Shown here one piece after another: positions 1 through 9,515 of a stretch of DNA of 24,148 bases. A program made the position numbers and the translations under genes. Each line of letters starts with the position of its first letter. The first letter of the stretch is position 1. The stretch covers positions 1 to 24,148 of the forward strand of contig BBXU01000141.1 of NCBI GenBank assembly GCA_001598975.1, read 5' to 3'. Below the pieces are notes generated by a model, which worked only from the letters and a program-made list of their open reading frames with translations, was not told the DNA's origin and did no database searches. Source of the stretch: Parachlorella kessleri (Eukaryota > Chlorophyta > Trebouxiophyceae > Chlorellales > Chlorellaceae).

Positions 1-36
1 GGGTGGGTGGGTGGGTGGGAGGGGGGCGGGGGGGGG
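1..36. repeat. GGGT/poly-G microsatellite
   Basis: About five GGGT units are followed by a run of nine or more G with single A or C interruptions. Its four or more G-tracts could form a G-quadruplex on the plus strand. It lies in the presumed DGAT1 intron and is cut by the window edge. Confidence 0.85.
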
Positions 37-330
37 CTGCTGTAAGAATGTCATTGTCCGTGATGCCCTCGAGGGTGTGGGGCTGGGGGTGGTAGGTGGG
101 CATGTCTGTGGGGACTGACATGGCTGTTAGCTTGAGGCCGTCGTGTGACGCGGGTGCAAGGTGTGCCAGGTACTAACCTATGGGGTCCGCAATTGGTCCT
201 GCCTTGCCGATGACGCACCCGATGTGTGTGGAATACCACGCTAGCAACAAGCATGTGCCGCCTGTACTGTGTCTGAGATTGTCCTTCAGTAATCACCCCC
301 ACCCATGCCTCTGCCTTGCTGCTGCCGCAG
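1..330. other. Intron of the DGAT1 gene
   Basis: No coding exon with DGAT1 similarity is seen here. The first recognised exon begins at 331 after the acceptor GCTGCCGCAG, and its first base completes a split codon, so this stretch is most likely the 3' part of an intron. It opens with a G-rich microsatellite (1-36). Open frames here show no family resemblance. Confidence 0.6.
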
Positions 331-2736
331 CTACGCCCACGTGAACTGGGACTACCGCCAAGCCCGGCGCAAGGGCCTGATCCGCCCTGGGGAGCGTGGA
401 TCCCATGAGATTCCCGAGGCCATCGACGCGGAGCCCCTGCAGTACCCTGAGAACATCACCCTGGGCAACCTGGGGTACTTCATAGTCGCGCCCACGCTGT
501 GCTATCAGCCGGTATACCCCCGCAACACCCGCTTCAGGGTCAAGTGGCTGCTGAGGTGGGTGCGGCTGCGGCTGCTGGGGGTGGGGGGGGCCGGGATGTG
601 CTTGGTTACCGCTGTGAAGAGTTCCGCTTTGAAAGCAAGGTCCCAAGCTGGTGATAGGTTGCCTGCACTAAGTGGCTGGCATCATGGTATCTGCTACCAT
701 TCAGAAGATCCTGTGGGGTCTGCTAAAGGCCTCCAATCATGGTGTGACGCTGCCTTGCCGGCCTGCTATGCCACGCAGGCGCCTGGTGGTGCTGTGCTTT
801 GCGCTGGGCATGATGCTGTTCATCATTGAGCAGTACATAGAGCCCATCGTCGAGAACTCCATCGGGCCCCTCAGAACCATGGTGAGGGCACGCAGCCACA
901 AATCCTGAAGAGCTTGGTGCATGGTACAGTCAACGGTTGCTCATCATTACGTCTGCCAGCCGCTACGATTGTTGAGATAGTTCGGGCTGGGCCACCAAGG
1001 GCCACCAGTGCCGTGCGATCAGCCAGGCTTGGTGTGCTGAGCGTGCTGTGCTGCGCTGTGCAGGACTGGGTGCGCATGAGCGAGCGCGTCCTCAAGCTGT
1101 CCCTGCCCACCCTCTACTTCTGGCTCTCCATGTTCTACGTGCTCTTCCACCTCTGGCTCAATATTGCCGCGGAGCTGACCACCTTTGCAGACAGGGAGTT
1201 CTACAAGGTGGGTGGGTGGGCGGGCGGGTGCCCAGGGCGCTACTTACGGGCGAGTCTGGGAGCCCCTAGGGCACGCAACGCTTGGTGCGCTGTGCGCCTC
1301 GGAGCAGGTCCTGTGCTTCATTATCTTGTGTCGCCTGCCTCGGCTGGCATGTGAACCTGTGTCTGCCTGTTCCTACCAGCACATGCTCCTGGCAACATGG
1401 CTTGCTCACCGGTGGGGTTCTCCTGGTAGCCAGCAAGGTCCTAAGGGCAGACCACTGGCTGTTGATGTCTAGAAATTGTGTCTGGGTGGTCGAGAAGCAG
1501 GGGTACAAGGAGGCTCCTCGCTGAGTTGCCCAGTGCTGTGCACGCTTTGCAGGAGTGGTGGAATGCCACCACCATTGGCGAGTACTGGCGGCTGTGGAAC
1601 ATGCCAGTGCACAAGTGGATGCTGCGGCACGTGTATTTCCCATGCATCCGCCACGGCATCAACAAGTTCTACGCAGGTGGGTGGGTGGCTGGACTTCCAC
1701 TTGGTTGGTTATAGCGTGCTACCTCTGCATTGCTAAAGTTGGTGCAGCCAGACTATATACTGGGATGAGGTTTCCTTTGGACATGCCGGTGCGCTCCTGA
1801 CGATTCACCTTCCCTGTAGATATAGCTGTTGGGGTTCATGTTGGGGTGTGTGTCCACTGCACATGCGTACTGTACCGAGGGTTGTGTGTGATAGAGCGTG
1901 GCAAGATTGCGTGCCAAATTGCGTGTCAGCAGAGATGTTAAGAACCGTGGTGCATGGAAGCTGAGTATCCATGTCACCCAGTCTTACGGTGAGGGGACAT
2001 CTGAATGAGGTTCTTCACTTTGAATTTACAAGGAGAGTCTCTTGCTGCCCACCGCCAGACACCGCCAGCACTAAGGTGGGGCTCGTCCACTCCTGAGTTG
2101 AGTGTATCTGCGCCCCCTGTGTCTTCCCCCACCCCCCCAGGCATCATTGTCTTCTTTGTGAGCGCCGTCTTCCACGAGCTGGTGGTGGGCGTGCCGCTGC
2201 ACATGCTGCGCATGTGGGCGTTTTGGGGCATCATGGGCCAGGTGAGGTTTGGTAGGCAGTGCGAGCAGAGAGGGAAATAAGGCGGGGTGCAGTTATGCTT
2301 TGTTATGCTTGTCTGGCGTGTTCTTAGCGGGTGGAGCCGTCGAGGAAAGGAAAGGGAGGTTTGCAGTTCAGGCAGTATATACCAGTGGCGCATGTGCAGC
2401 ACATGACGAAGCAGGTGGGTGGCTAGGCACGATTGTGGAACGCCCCGACTGTGCAAGTGATGCGGGGCATGGCAGTATGAGTGACAAAGGAAGTGCAGGG
2501 GTGTTGTGTGCGGGGTTGTTCACTACCCCCTTGGGGTGACCGCGCGTGTGCTGAGCCTGCCTTGCTGGGCCCCTTTGCAGGTGCCCCTGATCTGGGTCAC
2601 GGAGGTGCTCAAGAAGAAGGTAGGAAATGACCACCTAGGCAACATGATCTTCTGGATCAGCTTCTGCTTTGTGGGCCAGCCAATAGCCATCATCCTCTAT
2701 TTCCATGACTATATGAAGCAGCGGGGTCTGCTGTAG
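331..2736 (+). CDS. DGAT1: Diacylglycerol O-acyltransferase 1 (DGAT1), 3' part, 6 exons
   Basis: Acyl-CoA:diacylglycerol acyltransferase of the MBOAT superfamily; it makes triacylglycerol in the endoplasmic reticulum membrane. Exons in phase: 331-555, 779-881, 1064-1207, 1553-1676, 2141-2241 and 2581-2736 (TAG stop). They give about 283 C-terminal residues; the first codon is split with an exon upstream of the window. Visible family blocks in order are YPENITLGNLGYFIVAPTLC, a hydrophobic helix LVVLCFALGMMLFI, LPTLYFWLSMFYVLFHLWLN, the FYK/EWWNATTIGEYWRLWNMPVHKW block spanning an intron, and VSAVFHEL with the conserved MBOAT histidine. The C-terminal blocks are GNMIFWISFCFVGQP and YFHDYMKQRG. 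The usual FYxDWWN motif reads FYKEWWN here. The family's N-terminal cytosolic region and first membrane helices lie outside the window. Identity is firm from the whole motif order; exon borders are inferred from GT/AG sites and phase. Confidence 0.93.
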
Positions 2737-3154
2737 TGGTTGCTGACATTCCAGCAGGTATGCAGATGTGGCCTCTTTTGAGGAGGGAGTGTTCAGCTGT
2801 TTCCTGATTCAGCTGTATTGTACTGCCTGGCATAGAGGTAATGTGGGTACTGTCGTTGACGATCCCTTGGACACAAGCTCTTAGGACCTGGCCCTGCGGA
2901 ATGATGTTTGGCTCTGTATGATGCACTTGTAGTCTCTAGCAGGGGTTTGCGGACACCTTCATCACCTAGTAGCGTCGTACTCTGTGCACTGCGACTTGTT
3001 GTGAGATAGCTGTGCTGACCTACTTGTTATTGGAGTACAAGCGACTGACAAGCCCCAACACAGTCAAGTCATGTCACAAACTAAGCTAGGCTTGCAGGTT
3101 CGTCAAGTGACGTGTCTGCTGCTTCATTAAATGTTCTGTCACACTCCAAGAATC
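2737..3154. other. Convergent intergenic region between DGAT1 and PTH2
   Basis: This 418 bp stretch separates the DGAT1 stop codon (plus strand) from the PTH2 stop codon (minus strand), so it must hold both 3' ends. I see no convincing coding exon. The green-algal polyadenylation motif TGTAA does not occur on the plus strand here; the nearest copies are 3176-3180 and 3484-3488, inside PTH2. No minus-strand TGTAA (plus TTACA) is present either, so the cleavage sites are not resolved. Confidence 0.6.
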
Positions 3155-4400
3155 TCACAGCAGCTTCAGGTGCCCTGTAATCCTGTCTATCTGGCTGCGA
3201 GCTGCGGGTCCAATGGCAAGCACGGTCCTGGAGCCCGCGGCAACCTGTGTGCGCCCTGCATCCTGCACCAGGTATGTTGGCAGCCCCGCTTCTCTCGCAG
3301 CAGCTGCAAGCGCCCTCTGCAGGAGGCACAAAGGTATAGTAGTGTGACAGCATGTGATGGTGCGGCCATGATAAAGTGCCGGATCCTGATCCCAGGTTGC
3401 GCACTGCAAGATGACCTGCCGCATCCCGTGCACAAGCCCTGACTCCATCAACAGTGTGACGAGTAGTCAGCCGCCCATGTAAAATGTAATAAATTTGGGC
3501 ACCCCCCAGGTGTGCACATGCACTGCTTAAGATGAAAATGTACGTGACAGGAAGATACACACTGTTTAGCAAAGAATTCCCTTGGCAGAAATGGATCAAA
3601 GCAAGGGATGGGCCCCCGCCGTCCCTGGCATACAAGGCTACCACCTGGCGTGCAGGGATACATGCATTGCCAATGCTCACCAACTGCTGCGTGTCCTGTC
3701 CTCTCAGGCAGACCTTGGCCTGGCCGCACGTCTCCCACTGCCGCAGCACCAGGCGGGCGGCGGTGTCCCGACTGTGTGTTAGCTTTTCCACCAACCCTAC
3801 CGCTGCATGAGCACACTGCGCCCCTGCAAGCATATGCTGATGGGTTTGCTGGGTGCTGAAAAAGCTCTGCTAAGAGACCACAAACCATTCATGGACAGTT
3901 TCAAAGCGGCGCATCGCAAGGCCAGGAGGGACATGGCACCCACTGCTTCGCTCACAGCACCTACCTATCTTGCCTTTCCCCATCCGCAACTCATCATTCA
4001 CCTGCAAGCAGCTCAGGGGGCAGTCCAAAGCCCCTAAACCACCCTACAAGCGGAGCTGGCCTAAGAGGGGAAATGTCCCTCAGGAGCTCTGTGCTGCACA
4101 GGATCTCCTACCAAGCCCTCACCACAAGGACCATTTTCAGCTCCTCCCTGGGCGCTGGTGTGTGCTCAACACCCCTAAAGGATGACGCCGAAGCCTTGCC
4201 ATCGTCGTCAGCTTTGCCAACCTGCGCGGCAGGCAGCTGCGGTTCGCCATTGGAGAGTGCACTTGCGCTGCTATAGCTAGTGAGTGACAGGGGAGGCAGG
4301 AGAGAGGCACCTGCTGCTGATCAGCCAGCCACTTCAGTGCTATTCCAAGCAGAACCCCAGGCACGAAGCGAGTAAGCCAGTCTGACATGTCCATCACCAC
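3155..4400 (-). CDS. PTH2: Peptidyl-tRNA hydrolase 2 (PTH2/Bit1 family), membrane-anchored
   Basis: Cleaves peptidyl-tRNA released from stalled ribosomes, recycling tRNA. Exons read from the minus strand: 4400-4311, 4221-4123, 4001-3965, 3823-3681 and 3316-3155; all phases agree and give 176 residues. Residues 1-30 carry a hydrophobic stretch ([13 protein letters not shown]) like the N-terminal mitochondrial signal anchor of animal PTRH2. Residues about 31-55 are a polar linker. The catalytic domain follows: [29 protein letters not shown], then [31 protein letters not shown] and IGP, ending [10 protein letters not shown]. The MGKGK lysines and the QDAGRTQ loop are hallmarks of Pth2. In-frame ATGs also occur at 4394 and 4388; 4400 gives the longest reading. 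It is convergent with DGAT1 and divergent from the CAP10 gene. Identity is firm; organelle location is inferred. Confidence 0.92.
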
Positions 4401-4788
4401 AGGAGGCTCGCGCTCAAAAACAAAAGTACAATAAACTGGAAGCGTTAATGCAATGCTGGCGGCTTGGGGCGATATGGTACGCTATCTCCCCTCTGGCGCC
4501 CTGCCAGCCTGGACGTGCGGTGGTGCACAAGTTCGTCCCCCTGCATCTTAGGACTCTGACCTTCATATGAATACAAAATATCAATTTGACTTAGCTTGAG
4601 AAGCAAGATCTCTCTTGACCTGGCATGCCTGGTCTGAGATTTCCTTTGGGGGAACTACATGTAGTCTAAGCCGTGACAGATACATGCCTGCCTGCCTGCT
4701 GAGATCGTTGCTTGCTGTAAGACGGAGGGGTATTGACGCCTCCTTACACCTTCCTTCTTAGCTTCTTGGGTGACCCACTGGCTGACCC
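4401..4788. promoter_or_regulatory. Divergent promoter interval between PTH2 and the CAP10 gene
   Basis: This 388 bp stretch lies between the ATG of PTH2 (minus strand) and the ATG of the CAP10 gene (plus strand), so it should hold both 5' UTRs and promoters. It includes a more AT-rich part (about 4560-4610) that stands out from its surroundings. No TATA box or known element could be assigned with confidence. The role is inferred from gene orientation only. Confidence 0.45.
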
Positions 4789-7700
4789 ATGCCCACCAAG
4801 TTGCCCCCCTGGCAAATACGTCTTCTAGGCCTGCTGGTGCTGGCCTGTATTCCTGCCCAGCGACTGACGGCACAGCTAAGGAAATCTGATGGAGGCCAGG
4901 TACGTCCCAGCAGGCTGAACGTGGCCCGTCGGAGCTGGGCGCAAGCAGCATGACACACGCCTTGACGCAAGCTGGTTCTCCCATGTGTGCAGGTATCGTC
5001 GCCACCACCCCTGCGGCTTGATCGGACCATTGCTGCTGCGGTGGATGTGCCTTGGGGATCGCCAACTAACTCATCCAAGGCCCACCCCTTGGACGAAAGC
5101 CATGCTACTGCCAACACGGATGCTGCGGCTTCCCCTGCCCAGCCCGCAAAGGATATCCAGCCCCATCAACCAAGCGGGTCTGTGACCCCACCGCCAAGGG
5201 TAAATGCTAGTCAGGAGGAGCACCGAGCAGCGGCGGCGCCACTGGCCTCGCCTGCCAAGCCTTCACCACCAGAGGAGGGGTCTCGTTACCTCAAGTGGAT
5301 CCTGAAGGACCTGTCCTACTGGAAACAGCGGGGCGGCATCACACTACAGCTTGTGGACGCGGCAGACCAGGCCTTTGCAAATGTGAGTCGAAGGGTGCCT
5401 GTAGTGAGCATCCAGCAAATTTGCCAGCTGTGAGCAAGTAGTTCCAAGCGCAGCAGTGCTGGGGCATGTGGGAGTGAAGGTCGTCAACTCACAGGCAGGG
5501 GGCATGTGTCAGACAGCGGCTAGCCTGAGCTCTGACGACACATTATAACAGAGGCAGCACCTGTTTGGGGGATCTCAGCGAGATACATACAGCACAGCGG
5601 CTGACAGGCAAGGCACGGGCATGTGTGGGGTTTGCCCTGCAGGGGTGCGGGGGAAGGGTGCGGCTGCAGGTGGTGGGCGGCAGGGTGTTTGTGTCACACG
5701 CCCCTCCAGGCGACCAGGGGTGGTACCCCGCCCAGTATGGCCGCGGCTGGGTGTCGGGCAAGGGCAGGGCAGGCTACATCGTGCTGGCAGTCATTGACGT
5801 CTTACACCACTTCCCAGGTGACTGCCAGGCCTTGCTCGTGGGATTTGTGTCAGCTGGAGGGGTTTTGGTGGTCAGGACCTACCACCAACAGGAGCCACTC
5901 AAGCAGCCCCAGCCTGCATCGGGCATGGTTGGATGTGGCCTCCCCACCTGCCCAGGAGACTTCCACCCCGGGCTTGCTGGTGGAATGTCCTCTGTAGCTG
6001 ATCATGGTGTTTATGGGTTTGGCGTGCATGATACCAGCGTCCCTTGCTTTGAATTTGATTCGGGTGTGAGTCCGGGCATGGGTGTCAGCTTGCAGAACTT
6101 GTGCCACACGCAGGGGAGGTCCCTGACGTGGACATAGTGGTCAACTTGGGCGATTTCCCGTGCATGCGCAAATGGAAGTGGAGGAAGGAGATGGCACCCC
6201 CAGCCTTCACATATAGCTCAAATCGCATGTACTATGACATCCCTTTCCCTGACCACACCTATTACGGTAGGAGGCAGGCCTGCATGCACTGTACCTCACT
6301 GTATTTTGCCTCACTGCCACTGCTGGGTTGTCTCGTGTCTTTTGTGCACCTGGCAAAACTTTTCATCTGTTCTGCATTCCGTCGTCCACCACCTACACCG
6401 CCTGCAGTGGATGTCTCCCGACTGCCAGCCTGACTTCAACCCATTGACAAGTGACTGACCTTCAAAGACTCTATAGCCAGCATGCAGTGCCTAGGAGCTC
6501 GTGAAGGTGTGCTGACCTTCAACTTGTGAACTGCTTGCAGGGCACGAGATCGATATCTTGAATGACGCAGAGGTATGCCCCTCATTGCTACACCCCAAAG
6601 AACAGCAACTATTGCACTGGCCGTTCTGCCACATTGGCAAGTGGTAGACCCAGGTTGGCTGACTTGCTTGCCTGCTGCCTTCCAGCTGCCTTCCAGCCAC
6701 CCAGGCAGGACAGCGCCCTTGACATCCTCGTCGGCCCCTCCCTTGCAGGGGCACTGGCTGTATGGGTGGGATGCACAGCTGGACTTCCTGATAAAGCGCT
6801 GGCCGCAGCCGCTGAAGGAGAAGGAGCCCCAGCTTGTGTGGCGGGGCCGCTATTGGGAGGGAGCCAGGGACAGGCTGAGGTGAGCAGGCAGCTCTGCACC
6901 CAAACTGAGGAGGCCCTGTGCGATGGTGGCAAGGAGCGCGAGCAGAGGAGTGAGAGCTGGGTATGCTGGTGCTTGTCCCTGTTGGCAGGCTTGTGCTGGC
7001 GTCAGCAGGGCGTGGCTTTCTGGCGGATGCTGCATCTTCTGCCTTTGAGATACTGGCTGGTTGGGCGGGCCTGACCGCCACTTGGTGCTGTGCAGGAAGC
7101 GCTTTGTGGAGTGCCAAGGTAAACTTAACGAGATGGGCAACAAGCGGGCCGCGGACAAGTTCAACATCTGGAAAGAGCAGGGCCATGTGGACCTGAGCAC
7201 TGCCTGCCGCTTCAGGTGTGTGCTGGGCCCTGCTGGGGATTGGGGTACATCCCATGGCGGTCCAAAGCTGTTCAAGTACGTATCCCTGCAGAACGAAACC
7301 GTGCCTTGCCTGCACAGGAAGCCGATGCAAGGAACCTTGCATGCGCTGCATGCACCACTGCTGTGCGTGCAGTAGAATGACAAGGCACTCTGCAGCCAAC
7401 AAGATTGCCGAGGTGTCCCTCCCTGTCCTTGGCAGGTATGTAGGCTACCTGGAGAGCAAGGCCTGGAGCACCAGCTTCCACCAGAAGATGGCCTGCGGCT
7501 CAGTCTTTGTGACGCCAAGGCTGGAGGTAAGTCCCGTGCCATGCCTGCCAGGTGCCCCAAGCCACAAAGCTTGTCAGCGGGGTTGCCCTTGAGCCTTTCT
7601 TTGCTGATACATGCGCACGCGGTGCTTGCCAAGGCAGCCTTGAGTCAACCGGCATGCAGCTCTCCTTGCGCACCTGACAGCTTGCATGCTAGTCTAAAAC

Positions 7701-8905
7701 TGCAGAACTGTTGGCTGCTCACAGTATTACGAGTTCTACACCAGGGACCTGCAGCCTGGAAAGCACTATGTCGAGGTCACTTCCGGCGTTCGCATGTGCC
7801 AGGACATTGGTGACAAGGTAAGTGCGGCTGCTGGGCGGTTGGTCATCTGACAGTCACCTCGTGTGTTTCGTACCATTCGCAGCCAAAGTGTGTGTACATG
7901 CAAGGCATGCAGTCAAGTTGCTTTGTAAGAGTGGTGACATCAGCTGTGCTTTGGGTGCAGATTCTAGCCATGGAGGACTTTGTGATGAATGATAGCAAGG
8001 CAGCAGCGGGAGTGAAGCAGCCCAAAGGGGGGGACACAAATGTCACCACACCCACGCAGCAGCGTCTGCGGGCTCTCCTAGCTATGGGGAGGGGCCTGCC
8101 TCACCGCGGGAAGGGTCCCCATTCCCAGCACCTGCATAGGCCCAGGCAGAGGAGGCTGCAGCATGAAAGGCAGGCACAGCAGCAGGGTGGTCCGCACCAA
8201 CATGTGCGGGGGCCGACAGAACAGCGGCCAGCGCTCAAAGACAAGCCAGCGTACCCATGGGGCAGTCACACACCGCAAGAGATTGCGGATGCTGGGCGCA
8301 AGGTGTGCAAGAAGCCTGTAAAACAGCTCTATCCGTAACTCAGCTGTGGTCAGGGTGTTGAATGTGGCTTTAACAGTAGGGTGGGGGCACCGCACCCGTA
8401 CCACTTCTCGTTCTCAATGCATGATCCTCGATTGTGGTTGACTGGCAGTAGCCTGAATTTGACTGTCAAGGCTGACAGCGATTGACAACCTGCTGTGCTG
8501 CAGTTTATGCATGAGCATGTGCGGATGAGGGACGTCAGGCTGTATCTCCGAGATGTACTGCGCGAGTATGGAGCCCTGATGACTTACAAGCCTCAGCCAC
8601 TTCCTGGTGCTATCTGCTACTCAGGCAAGTGCCTTTGCCTTTGACTTAGGAGACGCAGTTCAGAGCTGTGCTTGTGCAGTAGGACCAGTGCGCTTGAAGA
8701 GGCAGGGGGCAGCGTGGGTTCCTTGCAGCGCAGTGCAAGCCGTGACATCCCTGCCGCACGCCACGGCCAGCAAGGTGTTACAGATGATACTTTTGCAGGA
8801 AAGAAGCTGATTGAAGCCTTCGCGATTCCCTACAAGGAGGACGGAGAGGATGTTGCCCGTCAATACCCCTGGCTGGTTGGTTGGGGTGCAGATGGCTGCC
8901 CATGA
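4789..8905 (+). CDS. CAP10-domain glycosyltransferase (KDELC/POGLUT-like), secretory pathway
   Basis: Likely a CAP10 (Pfam PF05686) sugar transferase like the protein O-glucosyltransferases. Exons: 4789-4899, 4993-5382, 5643-5817, 6114-6266, 6541-6572, 6749-6879, 7096-7215, 7436-7526, 7725-7817, 7961-8302, 8504-8624 and 8799-8905; all phases agree, giving 621 residues. Residues 1-25 form a signal peptide or anchor (LLGLLVLACIPA). Residues about 40-135 are a Pro/Ala-rich stem. The CAP10 domain then shows PDVDIVVNLGDFP, PQLVWRGRYWEGARDRLR, YLESKAWSTSFHQKMACGSV, YYEFYTRDLQPGKHYVEV and EIADAGRKFMHEHVRMRDV. The order matches POGLUT1. Exon 10 adds a His/Gln/Arg-rich insertion (residues about 450-530). 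The last intron uses a GC donor. The sugar and acceptor are unknown; an ER/Golgi lumen location is inferred from the signal peptide. Confidence 0.88.
8625..8798 (+). other. GC-AG intron in the CAP10 gene
   Basis: The donor reads TCAG/GCAAGT, the textbook GC-donor consensus, and the acceptor reads TTTTGCAG. Removing it joins phase 1 to phase 1 and leads into an exon with a clean ending. If it were not removed, translation would stop seven residues later (TGA at 8645-8647). Both the consensus and the phase support the intron; transcripts would settle it. Confidence 0.65.
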
Positions 8906-9232
8906 AGGCCTGGTGTTTAGGGAGCGGTGCTGTATCCTTGCCTTTACATCCCAGCAGCAGCATTACTGGAGTTCGTTTGCCTTGTTCATATCTGATTGTG
9001 TGTAGCGTTGTCCTGCATTCTGTGTCTGTGTGTGTATTTGAGTTTTTCCACATGCCTACCGCCTGGCGTTTAGTAGCACCCGTCCCTTGTAGGGTAAATA
9101 AAGTGACAGCGTTGCCTATGCAACAGGGTTTCCCACAAGGCTACCTTGGTGCTGATGGCGTCTCACGGACTGACTTGAGCAGCTGTGCAGTATGAAACCA
9201 ACGGACTGTGCCTATGTCAGGTATACCTCTGC

Positions 9233-9237
9233 TTACA
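9233..9237 (-). terminator. Possible TGTAA polyadenylation signal of the HORMA gene
   Basis: TGTAA on the minus strand lies about 280 nt after the stop codon of the HORMA gene, a normal distance in green algae. A five-base motif occurs often by chance, so this is suggestive only. Confidence 0.35.
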
Positions 9238-9371
9238 TGTTTGCACTGCGACATGTGTTTTATGAGATGTCACATGCCCAAAGATTTCATAGTTAAGGAT
9301 CGGTTGCAGGTCGTAGATATACAGAGTGGTGGTAAAACACTTGAGACTTGAGAGCATGCAACGGTGCGGTG

Positions 9372-9376
9372 TGTAA
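9372..9376 (+). terminator. Possible TGTAA polyadenylation signal of the CAP10 gene
   Basis: This is the first plus-strand TGTAA after the CAP10 stop codon, about 467 nt downstream. Its position past the minus-strand motif implies overlapping convergent transcripts. It may be a chance occurrence. Confidence 0.3.
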
Positions 9377-9515
9377 GTCGTTTGTGATGTGAATGATGCG
9401 TGAATAATGTGGGACAGTTGTGACCTGGCTTGCAAGCTCTTGCAGCAGGCCGGCTGGTGGGTCATGCCAGGGACAGCCCTGACCACCAAGTCACATAACC
9501 TTAGCAGAGTCCTCG

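Larger units (their letters stand above)
8906..9515. other. Convergent intergenic region between CAP10 and HOP1-like genes
   Basis: This 610 bp stretch holds the 3' ends of the CAP10 gene (plus) and the HORMA gene (minus). A TGTAA motif, the usual green-algal polyadenylation signal, lies at 9372-9376 on the plus strand and another at 9237-9233 on the minus strand. If both are used, the two 3' UTRs would be about 470 and 280 nt and would overlap. No coding exon is recognised. Confidence 0.55.

Noticed and set aside
3176..3180. TGTAA as the DGAT1 polyadenylation signal
   Set aside because: It lies inside the last coding exon of the convergent PTH2 gene and five-base motifs are common by chance; not enough to assign.
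6491..7402. 303-residue open frame on the minus strand
   Set aside because: It lies antisense to five phase-consistent exons of the CAP10 gene. Its product is low in complexity with no family motif, so it is a shadow frame in GC-rich sequence.
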